The notes under the pieces are model-generated. The model did no database searches. It was not told where the DNA came from and saw only the letters and a list, made by a program, of their open reading frames with translations. This document shows, piece by piece, positions 1 through 11,300 of a stretch of DNA of 64,000 nt (the first letter of the stretch is position 1; each line of letters opens with the position of its first letter). The translations under genes and the position numbers were made by a program. This DNA is from Phascolomyces articulosus (lineage: Eukaryota; Mucoromycota; Mucoromycetes; Mucorales; Lichtheimiaceae). Location of the stretch: NCBI GenBank assembly GCA_025677815.1, contig JAIXMP010000008.1:1054001-1118000 (forward strand), given 5' to 3'.

Positions 1-1584
1 TCTTCATGGAAATACAATGCCATCCCACTATCCACCCGCCGCCACCACTACGGAAATATACAAATATTGAAACATACACCCAATTTGAAAAGTTTATCTT
101 TGAGTGACTTTTTTTCAAAATTTCAAATCAAGCATCTTGATAGGATTCATGCATACTGTCCAGATCTTATCGAATTGGAATTGGTTGGTACCATGTCTGA
201 ATCTTCCATTGAATGCGATGAACCAGAACTTGTTCAACAACGTTCACAACGATTTTTACGGCAGCAACATCCTTATCAACATCATCGAGTAGAAAAACAA
301 TACAAAATGAATTTTAATGATACATTGGCCCTCATGCGCAAATTTCGACTCGTCTATCCGAAAGGTTGGCATTCATTGTCCACTTGGTTAGAATATTTTC
401 TTGTTCGCTACACTCATTTGAACACCTTAGTATTACAAAATACAGGCCCATTACCAGCGCAATTTCATCCAACGGTACTTTTCTTTTTGTACGCTGGATT
501 TCAACTTCCATCAACGCTTCGTCAAGTATCTTTTATTCATTTGGGAGCTACCAATATTAAACGTTTGCATCCATCCTTAGCTTACTTGCGTTGTTTGACA
601 GATGTTTGTATTCGAGATCAAGGGATTCATTATTTTTTCAATTTCAGTGGTTTAATAGCAAGTATTCGTTTTGTCATCCAACGCCTTTGGATTCCTTTAC
701 CTGCACATGCAACGGTTCGACACTATGAACAACTCAATTATTGTTATCATTTAAAGGATTTGACCTTGGAAATGAGTCAACAACAACAAACAATTCGATT
801 GGATTTGCTTTTCAAATATTGTTGTGGACTCAAAAGTTTAACATTGATTCATACTCGATTAACTCCAGAAATGATCCAATCTATTCCTGTCTCTCTTTAT
901 TTTGATAGCCATAATAGGACTAGTAAAAATAGTAGTGGAATACAATTGGAAAAGTTTGGATTGGAAAACACCAGTATTGAACAGGGGGAACGAACATTGA
1001 ATCAATTACTTGTGTATGTATTAAGATCCGTGGTGGATCTTTCTCTTGTCAATTGTACCTTTCAGCAAGCTATCGACAAAAGGGGATGGACCTTGTTTCA
1101 CTTACCGGAACGAAAATTCCGATCTGTGCATATTCTCAATGCGTGTGTCTGTTTTGCGAATTTTGTCAGACGTATTCCGGGTATACCCAATTACCCTGTG
1201 ACATTATTTAGATGTCACCAACAACAACCAGTGGTATCAGTGTCCTTATTAAAAAATGACGTAATGACAAATAGTAACAATAAAAAACGTCAACGATCTA
1301 GTAACACCCCAATAATGGCACAATGGTATGAAGCACCTATTCATACCAATGAATACCAAATCCATCGACTCGATCCAGACTATGATTATCAACATCCAAG
1401 TATTCTTCAAGTAAATCAATTAAACACTTACAAGATGGAACAAGTGACCCATGATCCGTACGACACTCGTTCTTTTTATGGACCTTATAAACGTTATGCT
1501 CGAATGATTACGTTATCAGGTTATATGACTTTTCTATGTGCAAACATTGAAACATTGCATTTGAATCGTCATATTATTCGTTAA
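1..1584 (+). CDS. Leucine-rich-repeat / F-box-type protein, 3' part (5' cut by window edge)
   Basis: The frame is open from base 1 to the TAA at 1582-1584 with no in-frame ATG near the left edge, so the start lies outside the window and at least 527 residues are seen. The visible protein has irregular leucine-rich units (for example LKSLSLSDF, LIELELVG, LNTLVLQNTG, LKDLTLEM, LKSLTLIHT, VVDLSLVNC), the pattern of RNI-like LRR solenoids in fungal F-box proteins. Such proteins usually carry an N-terminal F-box that binds Skp1 in an SCF ubiquitin ligase; that part is not visible, so the F-box role is inferred. A basic asparagine-rich linker (NSNNKKRQR) lies near residue 420, followed by a Tyr-rich tail. 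No intron is needed in the visible part. It could also be an LRR protein unrelated to ubiquitin ligases. Confidence 0.75.
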   Translation, partial: SSWKYNAIPLSTRRHHYGNIQILKHTPNLKSLSLSDFFSKFQIKHLDRIHAYCPDLIELELVGTMSESSIECDEPELVQQRSQRFLRQQHPYQHHRVEKQYKMNFNDTLALMRKFRLVYPKGWHSLSTWLEYFLVRYTHLNTLVLQNTGPLPAQFHPTVLFFLYAGFQLPSTLRQVSFIHLGATNIKRLHPSLAYLRCLTDVCIRDQGIHYFFNFSGLIASIRFVIQRLWIPLPAHATVRHYEQLNYCYHLKDLTLEMSQQQQTIRLDLLFKYCCGLKSLTLIHTRLTPEMIQSIPVSLYFDSHNRTSKNSSGIQLEKFGLENTSIEQGERTLNQLLVYVLRSVVDLSLVNCTFQQAIDKRGWTLFHLPERKFRSVHILNACVCFANFVRRIPGIPNYPVTLFRCHQQQPVVSVSLLKNDVMTNSNNKKRQRSSNTPIMAQWYEAPIHTNEYQIHRLDPDYDYQHPSILQVNQLNTYKMEQVTHDPYDTRSFYGPYKRYARMITLSGYMTFLCANIETLHLNRHIIR

Positions 1585-2032
1585 TGATAATAAAATCCAT
1601 GTATTTTTTTTTTCACGATAAAAAAAAAGATATATTGGACCCTGTCGATCCTTTTTATTATTATTTTTTCCTTTTTATCTTGTCAACAAAAAAAAAAGTA
1701 TCACCAAAATAAAATAAGTGAATTTTTATGCTTTCAAAAAAAAAAGGTTTCAATTTGATTCACAAGTCATCATAGACTCATTTTAAACGAATTTGATTGG
1801 TTTTGCAACAATTATGGAGCGGGATTTGAGGATTTTCGATAACAAAGGGTTGGGCGCGCCGTACCTTTTTTTTTTTCCAACTTGTCCATTTTGTTATATA
1901 AAAAAAAACTCTTCTTTTTTTTTTCCTTTAAAGTTACTATTTATTTTATATAATATTTATATACATATTATAGTATTACAACAACAACATAAAACCTTTA
2001 TACTTTTTACCCATTTTATATAATAAATCTCG
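1585..2032. other. Intergenic spacer and presumed B55 promoter
   Basis: No gene is seen. The stretch holds poly-A and poly-T runs and the upstream region and 5' leader of the B55 gene that starts at 2033. Confidence 0.6.
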
Positions 2033-4619
2033 ATGACTGAAGAAGAACACGACTGGAAATGCGTTCAATGTTTTGGTGACAAAGGTGATGCCGATGACAT
2101 TACTGACGGTAAAATTTGATTTTTCCTTTTTTATGAGTATTCTTATTGATAATATGCTCGACCCATGAGAAAAAAAAGAGGAAAACATGAGTTTGGAAAA
2201 GAACGAGGTTTTTTTTTTTTGTTTTATATATACTCTTTTTTGGATATATATTTCTTGGGTTGAGAGGAACAAGAAGTTGGTTATTTTCGAGTATATGCTT
2301 TTTACAAGAAAGCCAAAAAAGAAGAAGAAAAAAAGGGGTGGGGGAGAAGACGATGGGGAAAAAGGATATATATATATATATATATATATATATTACGATT
2401 CGAAAAGATCCAAAAGATACGATATTGATATTTTCTTTTGGATGATTGTTTATTTCATAGCGGATCTTATTACTGCTGTCGAGTTTGATCCTACGGGTGA
2501 TTATCTTGCTACAGGTGATCGAGGAGGTCGGGTTGTTTTATTTGAACGTAATGATGATGTATGTAAAATTCCATATATGTATATAGAGAGTGAGGGATCA
2601 TGTGTTATCTGGTGATGAAGATGATGATGATTGTGATGACGATATATTACATGGATAATCATTTCTAACAAAGATTCATGGGTGTTTTTTTTCTTTTACT
2701 TTATTATGAAATAGAAACAAGGTTGTGAATATAAATTTCATACAGAGTTTCAATCGCATGAAGCAGAATTCGATTATTTAAAGAGTTTGGAAATTGAAGA
2801 AAAGATTAATAAAATCAAATGGTGTAAACGTCAAAACTCGGCTCATTTCTTGTTATCTACCAATGGTATGTTTTTATTTGTTTATTACTATTATTGACCA
2901 TTGATCGTGTGTGTGTGTGCACAGACACCCATTTTGTTAATCCATAAAACATAAAAAAACACGTGAATTTTAAATTGGATTCATTCATATATTAGACAAA
3001 ACAATCAAGCTTTGGAAAGTATTTGAAAAATCACTCAAGGTAGTAGCAGAAAATAATATCCAACCTTCCATCAATTCATCACCACAGCCACAACAACAAC
3101 AACAAGGTCCTTCACTTCGTATACCAAAACTCATGCATCACGACACAATTATTGCTGCTGTTCCTCGGAGAGTTTATGCAAATGGTAAATATCAAGTATA
3201 GATTCTTTATAAATGATAAAAAGACACGTGGGAAGGGTTTATCTTTTTAATATATGAGATTCTTAACTCACTTTCCTTTCTGCCCACGGATTTTTTATAT
3301 ATATAAAATTTAGCTCATACTTATCACATCAATTCGATATCAATAAACTCGGATAGCGAAACATATTTGTCGGGAGATGATTTACGGATCAATTTGTGGA
3401 ACCTTGACATTTCAGATCAAAGCTTCAGTAAGTCACAACAACTCCTCTTATATCCCCTACCCTCCTTTCCCGCCTCCACCCGACAAATCACAGCCTTTTA
3501 TTAACTTTATTATTATTATTAATGGGTCCATTATAGATATTGTCGATATTAAACCTGCCAATATGGAAGAATTAACTGAAGTCATTACTGCTGCTGAATT
3601 TCATCCTGTTCATTGCAATATGTTTATGTATAGTTCAAGTAAAGGTGCTATTAAACTCAGTGATATGCGTGCATCCGCATTATGTGATCAACATGCTAAA
3701 GGTGAGAAATAGGGTTGTTTGTTCTTGTTTCGCATGATCGATGTATTCCTTCTTTTTTTTTTCTCTCTCCTTATTCCCTTTACAAAAGTTACTAACCATG
3801 ATACGATTTGTATATATTTATATATATATAGTGTATCAAGAACCAGAAGATCCAGCAAGTCGATCTTTCTTTTCTGAAATCATTTCATCCGTTTCGGATG
3901 TCAAATTCAGTCAAGATGGTCGATATATTTTGTCAAGAGATTACTTAACCTTGAAAATTTGGGATATCAATATGGATCATAAACCTGTACAAACCATCTA
4001 TATTCATGATCAATTACGTAGCAGGTTATGTGATCTTTATGAGAACGATTGTATTTTTGACAAGTTTGAATGTACATTTAGTGGTGATGGAAAGTAAGTT
4101 TTATTGGATATATCAAAGTGGACCTTAGGTGCTGTTTTTATAAGCTTAAAATGGATAGTTCACCAAAATTTATAACAATATTTCTATTTCATTCTCTCTC
4201 TTTCTGTTAGATCTGTTTTGACAGGTTCATATAGCAACACATTCCATATCTATGATAGTGAAGGAAAGACAGATGTACCATTGCAAGCAGATAAAGGAGC
4301 TTTCAAAACGGGTCGACGTCCAGGAGGCAAACAAAAATTAGCTGCTGTATCGCGTGATAAGAATAATGGTGGTGAAAATGGTGCATTTTCATTTGGTCTT
4401 GATGAATTGAACTTTAGTAAAAAGATATTACATGCCTCATGGCATCCACAAGAAAATACTGTGGCTGTGGCTGCTGCAAACAATCTATTTGTATTCAAGT
4501 AAGTTTTCCTTTTTCTTTCTTTTTTTTAAAAAAAAGATATCATGTTACAACAGCCATCCACACGTTATTGTTTATTAATATGTATCTGTACTTTGTTTAT
4601 ATCTCTCTTTAGTGAATAA
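2033..4619 (+). CDS. CDC55: Serine/threonine protein phosphatase 2A regulatory subunit B55 (PR55/Cdc55)
   Basis: WD-repeat substrate-targeting subunit of PP2A, controlling mitotic exit, checkpoints and morphogenesis in fungi. Nine coding exons: 2033-2108, 2461-2558, 2715-2865, 2996-3184, 3314-3427, 3537-3701, 3832-4093, 4211-4498, 4613-4619, giving 449 residues, normal for the family. Diagnostic B55 blocks are present in order: [97 protein letters not shown] and [14 protein letters not shown] Gln-rich insert sits between the second and third blades (about residue 125). The last exon adds only Asn-Glu-stop; if the last intron is retained, translation stops at the TAA inside the donor (AAG TAA GT), leaving a nearly identical C-terminus. 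Intron 1 holds an (AT)n run at 2366-2393. Identification is very secure; the last exon is the least certain part. Confidence 0.95.
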
Positions 4620-5237
4620 AATAATTAATACTAATAATACTAATACTAATAATAATAAAAAAGAGAGTTAAAAAAAAGAGTAAAAGTTTGGCTGGTTTTT
4701 TTGATGTATGAGTTCGGGGAAATGCAGGGAAAAAAGAAATAGAAAGGAGTAATATGTATCATGGAAAGAAATGTCATTTGTTGGATCTATAGCACGGGTA
4801 ATCATTCCATGGGATTGGGTCCAGAAGTTTAATATGTAAAGACAGATTAGTTGATATTCAAATCAATTTTTCACTACATATATAATGGTGATTATTTGAC
4901 AGGGTTGATGATATGTGTTGTGTGCTACAAGGAGATCAATCCCACAAATCCAGAATCGGTTAGTTTAGATCACCATTCAGAGAAAGGGTCTTGTGTAAAT
5001 CATTATTTAATAGGTTCGTTTTACTCTCCAATCTATTGGTGTTTTTTTTAAGTTATAGAGGGACATTGTATATATAAAAGACAGAAGATAAATATTGGAC
5101 CCAATTTTATTTCCTTGAAATATATCAGATGATAAAACTATATAGCTATTTTTTTTATTTTCGTTCATAAATATTAATAATTATAGAGTAGTAGTGTCTA
5201 GTAGTACTACATTATAAATACATTGCTTTAATTTGTA
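4620..5237. other. Convergent 3' spacer between B55 and P450 genes
   Basis: The stretch holds the presumed 3' UTRs of the converging genes, with AT-rich low-complexity sequence. The only open frame (4851-5051, +) has no recognisable motif. Confidence 0.6.
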
Positions 5238-7523
5238 TTATTTCAGCAAACTGTTTTCTCGTTTGGTAAAAATTACTTTAAATGGCGGCGGTGACATAAC
5301 AGCCCCTGCGTCACGACCATCATCAAGATCAGGCAAAGTTCTATCCAAAGGTGGTTTTAAATCACATCGTGCAAGAATATTCGTGACCAATATAAACATT
5401 TGAACTTCGGCCTAACAATGTTTTTTTTAATATTTAATATTTTTTCTTAATATATTCTAGCATGGATATTATTATTCAGATAGAAGAATACCGTCGTTAC
5501 AAAAAAAAAAGACGTTCTCTCATCTTCTGCTCTTTCTGCTCACTTTGTATATAACTTACCAAATGCATTGCAGGACAGATTCTTCGTCCAAAACCAAACA
5601 TGAAATGATCCCGATCTTCCACTTTTCCAGCAGCAGATGCTGCCATGGTTTTGTTATTACTCAAAAAGCGGGTCGCAATGAATTTTTCGGGATCTGGGTA
5701 TCTGTCGGGATCTCGATGCATAGCATATGCACTTGGTAAAACCAGTACACCTTTGGGAAACAAGTATCCTTTATAGTTTACTATTCACAAAAATAATAAT
5801 AATAAATTAACATTTCTATACAGACATCTTTATAAACATGAACAATAAAGCTATGTTAGAAAGGAGTGTTATATATTTATGCCATTACCATCTTTTTCAA
5901 TCAAATGAGGAAGAGTGACATCATTTGTGCCTCTAAATCGCATGGATTCTTTTTGACAAGAAGTGAGTAGTGGTAACTGATCTCGTTCAGAAAAATCTGG
6001 GAGTCTACCTTCATGTGTTCTGATAAATGCATCCACTTCGTTACAAAGATCTTTATACACATCTGGATGATGTAGAAGAATAGCAATCAACCAAGCAGAC
6101 CCATATCCAACATTAGTAGCAGCACCTGCAATCATATCACCTGTATATATATAAAAAAAAAAGAAGGAAAATATAAGTCTATATGCACTACTCACTGCAT
6201 AGTATTTATAGATCACATTATTATTACCTGCAACAACCAAAAGATCCGAATCTTTTAACCCTAAATCATGTTGTTTTTCAAATAAAGTTTTCATCATACA
6301 ATCCATGTCACTCTTCATCGCTTGTTGAATCATTCCACGAAGAAACGGATCTCTTGTTCGAAGAAATTCTCCCAATAACTTATTTCCTCGGTTGGGTAAC
6401 CAGCTGTTAATATAGGATAAGATAGGCAAAAACCCTTCAAAGTCTTTATGTGTGCCAATTAACATGTTGGTTTGATCCGTAAAATCGAGTGCTGATTGAA
6501 GACGTGGATCGTCACCCGATTCAATGCAAGTGCCAAATACTGCTCTGAACACGTAGTTCAATGAAGCGCGTCGAAAGGATCCCAAGGGATTGATTCCATT
6601 TTTGTTCTCCAGGATTGATTGTGTTGAGGATGATATGAGTTCCTCGGCAAGTCGAACAGCTTCACTTCGGATAAATTTCATATGTTTAGAAACGGCTGCA
6701 GGTGACAATGCCGAGGAGGCTGCTATCGTTCGTAACCGTCTCCAACGTGTATTTGCTTTTCCAAAAGCAATCCCACTATAAGCATACATATATGTAATGT
6801 AACTTTGATTAATATTCATAGTTATTACACATCACCGTATCATTGATGACTCGGAATTGCATAATAGTATTTATTAGTTCTTTTTCTATTTTCTATAATG
6901 TACCTGTTATCTCTTGAATAATAATGGGCACTTAATATTTGGTATGGTCGATTAGAGCTTGTAGTCCCGTTAGTAGTAAAGAGATAATGCACAATGCCTT
7001 TAAAACACGAGGAACATATAACAACAATATCAATAACAAAGGAGTCAGTAACAACCCACTTTTTTTTTTTTTTTTTTACTTTATGTATTATCACACTTAC
7101 TTGGGTCACTCACAACAATCCATGGTTGAGCACCTATTTGTAATCTTATAACAGGTCCTAATTCATCATGCCATACTTTTAACTTGTGTGCTTGCATTTT
7201 TATAATGAAATTCAAGAGATGACCTATAATGTATTGCATATATTTATGATTAGTTGGTATTCGTATATCTGGAATCTCCTCCACTCCTTGCATTTTTTAG
7301 ACTTATTATTTCTTCTTTTTTTTTTACCAACAATAGGATAATATCTTTCTTTAGGAGTTGGGATAGCATCCAATGCTTGTTGTGTCTTCCTATTGTTATG
7401 TGATTTGCTTGACCATCGTAAGTAGAGTAAAGGTAGTCCTGTACTAACAATCGCTGCTGTGATAGTAACCAAAGGTAGATTTTTCACTCTACGAGTCCAT
7501 ACAGCGTCAGTGAATGGCATCAT
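5238..7523 (-). CDS. Cytochrome P450 monooxygenase (membrane-anchored, microsomal type)
   Basis: Haem-thiolate monooxygenase, substrate unknown. Seven exons on the minus strand: 7523-7328, 7223-7101, 6997-6904, 6775-6228, 6140-5889, 5768-5560, 5411-5238, giving 531 residues. An N-terminal membrane helix lies at about residues 17-37, followed by a proline hinge (AIPTPKERYYPIVG). The C-helix region has TRWRRLRT. The I-helix is AGAATNVGYGSAW (Thr329), the K-helix ExxR is ESMR (Glu385, Arg388), the PERF-like element is PEKFIATRF, and the haem loop is FMFGFGRRICPAMHL with ligand Cys469. The usual Gly two residues after the Cys is Ala, and the acidic residue before the I-helix Thr is Ala. The final exon (AEVQMFILVTN, then SPPPFKVIFTKREN) fits the P450 C-terminus. 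The ATG at 7523 is the first in frame and precedes the anchor. It may belong to a Mucoromycota-expanded group such as CYP509, but that is only a guess. Confidence 0.93.
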
Positions 7524-8146
7524 GATACTAGAATGATGTGAGGCTTTATATATATGTTACAAAAAAAATAATAATGATGTTATAGAGTAGTAGTTTGGTG
7601 TACAGATAAGGTTCTACGATGGTTGATAGGTAAAAAAAAAAAGTACTATAAAATAGTGGAGAGATAAAATGTGCAGTATCTAGATAGAAAATGAAGCAAA
7701 TAAAATAAAGCACAAGAATATACTGGCGATGATTGATTTTTATATCTTTTCTGGTTTTTTTTTTTAATTATTATAGGGTTCCTGTCAGGGAGCAATCACT
7801 GCATTTTCCTTTCCTATTCTTTATGTCCTGCTACTTTTACAGTCAACCCCCACTTTCGCAAAAGTGGTATTTTCCTAGTTTTTGTTGCATAAAGTCGAAT
7901 TTAGCAGAAAGCAGGGATCACATAATAATAAAGCTAATGGTATACATGTTATATTTTTCATTTGTATATATTGTTATTAGGATGGCAGCAAACTACATTA
8001 CACTACATAGTATGTGATAGATACTTAAAGTAAACTCATTCTTCTTATTTATTTTTTGAATATATAAAACACAATACTTCAGCTTTTATCAAAAAATACT
8101 ACCTCATTCTATCTATTTTTTTTTTTGCATGGATATTTTTTTATGT

Positions 8147-8308
8147 ATGAGAAAAGCCGTAAAAACGTTTAACAGGTTCACTACTGAGCAAGAAGATCGA
8201 GTCTGGGATGTGTTTGTCACTACTACAACAACTATATACAACTCTCATGGCCACCATCAATCAACATGCCTGTATAGCCGCGGAAAACCTACTAAGGATG
8301 GTAAATAG
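8147..8308 (+). other. Short coding-like ORF (53 codons), possible isolated exon
   Basis: ATG to TAG with balanced composition (contains FNRFTTEQEDRVWDVF), unlike the low-complexity frames around it. The final codons (AAG GAT G/GTAAAT) also read as a plausible splice donor, so it could be an exon, but no acceptor-linked partner was identified. I do not recognise the protein. It may be chance or a relic. Confidence 0.2.
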
Positions 8309-11300
8309 CATGGCTGAGCATACGTGTTGTATATATATAGAAATGTAGCATCTGGAGAGAAATCTTGAATATTAATGTTATATAGTAGATTACTTGTATT
8401 AATTCAAAGTAATATATTATCATTATAAAAAGTGGGTTTTTTGTAATCCATAAAACCAGTAGATCGTTTTATTCTATTGTAAAAAAAAAACATCTCATAG
8501 CATCTTCTTGGTGTATTATACTTCCTCACACAATCCTGTTCAACTATAAAACCTGTTTGTCAGTATACCACTGTTAGTTATGTTTACAATTATATGCTTT
8601 GTTGTACATTTTCATGACAATCAAATGATACATTATATATAATGATAAATTTTTGTATTCCATTGGTATTCGATCCAAATAATGCTTAACTAATAGTATG
8701 ATTTTGTCATATCGCTAGATCTGTATTATGAACTATTAGTACATACAAGTGATTAAACAAATTCTTATCACTATAATACTAGCAAATACAAGACCTTTTG
8801 CTTTTATATACAAAGGATATTTGCACTTATAGAATATCTTTAAATCGGCCAACCTAGCCACTCCGGCCGTTGCTATTTCTCCCCTTGCATGAATAAAAAA
8901 AATGATCAAAATCACAAATATATATATCATATATTGCTCCATTTCTCTCTTTATAAACAAACTCAATGGTGACAATAATAATAATAATAATAAGCAGAGT
9001 AGGATTTTTAATCGTTTTTGAAAATAGCCAGGCAAAAAAAACAAGGAGATCTAACCAAAAAAAAAAAAACAAGATTTGATATCTATGAGGATCTTGATGG
9101 CTTGAAATATATATTATGCGCCACGTTTTTACACCACAGAAACAAGGAATGAGGAAAAAAAGATAAAAGGGGTGTAGTACAATGAATAATAACGTGCAAC
9201 AAAATACAAACCAGTATTTTAATAATTAGAAAATAAAGTTACTTTTTTTAGTGAAAAAAAACAGCGCACCATATATAATATATACTTGAACTGTTTTGAA
9301 GATGATGGTATATATACAAATATACACCGGAGTTGTTAATACTAAAGTCTCAATATGAAATAAGATACACCATCGGCATGGCTTTCAACATATTGAAAGG
9401 GGCAAATGAAATGATAGAAGGAGGAAAAGAAGGTTTCACAATACAAAGGGAAATAATAGCCATGAAAGAAGTTCTTCTCTTGTTACTATTATTTTGCATA
9501 TATGATATAGATCATTACACCATCTTCAGTAGTTTAACCTAAAATTTGGGCCTCTGTGCTTCATACTTGTGTTCTTTAAGTGCATTCTTTAACCAGTAAA
9601 GCAGCATGAAGACAGTTTCTTTTTTGTATACCATTTTTTTAAAAGCCCACAGTTAAAGTTCACTGATCGCAACCCTTCTTCTCGTTTCCATGAGTATACC
9701 TAATATGGTGTAAGATTACAATTTATATTTATTAATGTGGAAGACTGACTTGACCTGCGCCTATAGGCATATGGTTGCTTCCTCGCGATACTTTGGTATG
9801 AGATTATAAACACGGTATAATACGTTGAGATGGAAAGAAGGAAATTTAATAATAAAAAAAATAGAAGTAATTTTCTTGACCCAACGGTCCATCTTCAAAT
9901 GCATACTGCTTTTATTTTATCATTATAAACACCTGTTATCTCTATACACCTGACTTTTATCAATGTTGTTATAATGTAACAAGATAATATTTAAAAGTAC
10001 CAGTAGGCATAAAACTAAACATATGCTCCTAATCTAACTAATGTAACACATAATTATGCATATGACAATATAGCTATTATTATGTATCCTAGAAAAAGAT
10101 AATATAATCAGACATTTATTACAATTGGAGCGAATATAATATGCGTTATTACCAGGTGTTGTAATAATATTGGAATCAATCACTTGGTTAAGGCTTATCA
10201 GATAGTGCTAAAAAGAATGGATCATACATCCCAACAGTCGGGTTATTAAGTCAGGTGTTCAAATATTTTAATCTGACTAAGGGAATAAAATTTGCAAGTA
10301 TATCATATTTACTTGATATTCCGTTTCGAAATGCATGCACAGTGTAATAATTGAACAGGAATTGTATATTTTGAAAGTCGAGGAAGTACCAACAATTAAA
10401 TTAAACAATTTTTTACTCCAACGTGGTAGAGGCATTTGAAAAAGGTTAAGGAAAATGATATATTACATACAATATCAAGCGACAACAACAACAGTGAATT
10501 GGATAAAGTAGTGATGCTGCAAGCGGTACAATTTATTATGCTAACAGTTGTTGTGGTTTGCAAGATGTGCTAGTTTACACGTTTCCGAATTGATATATTC
10601 TTTCAAGGAAACCCTTGGTATGACGGCTACATACCTAAGCAAAAACACACTAATAAAATGAAGCCACATACAAGAATAATAATTAACAAGGAGAAGTTTG
10701 GTAACATTTATTATCTTCTATTAATTATACAACAAGGAAGTGTTGAAATATTATTTTGCCTTGGGTGGTTATTATGGAAAGAAAAATATAGATTTTTGGG
10801 AATATTCGTACCAAACCATTCATTTGAAATCATGATTACGCGATGATTTTGAAAATGCTAACAAATATAAATCTCATTGAATTAACAAGACTACATCCCT
10901 AATAATAGTAGATTTATCTAGGGTTATGCAAGTCGCTTGTGGCCTTTGGAGTCACATCGCTCGTGCAATTATTGATTGTGTTTCTCTATTATCATCGTCC
11001 GGAAATCATTGAGCAATACAATATATATAATAGCCGATCATTTAGCAATATTACTTAGCAAGTCTAGTCTCTAAGCCGTTATGCAAAAGAATAGAAGTGT
11101 ACTATAGTGCACCAGAAAGCAGATACAAATGACTTATAGGAGTTCTGTGAGATGACTTATCATTATTTCTCCAGATCTACGTTTTTTTTTAAAGCTCGAG
11201 ATGTTCGTAAAAAGAACTGTCGATAATAGTAATATCAATTTGGTATATGTTGAATTCGAAAGGGAGTAATGGAGAAAGAATGGAGTACCCTATGTAAACT

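Noticed and set aside
5243..5403. Plus-strand open stretch that would splice in frame to the last B55 exon as an alternative C-terminus (about 50 codons ending in TGA)
   Set aside because: It is exactly antisense to the final exon of the P450, whose translation matches the P450 C-terminal pattern and keeps phase with the preceding exon.
9378..9542. 55-codon plus-strand ORF from ATG 9378
   Set aside because: Ends in a run of Leu codons from low-complexity sequence; no recognisable motif.
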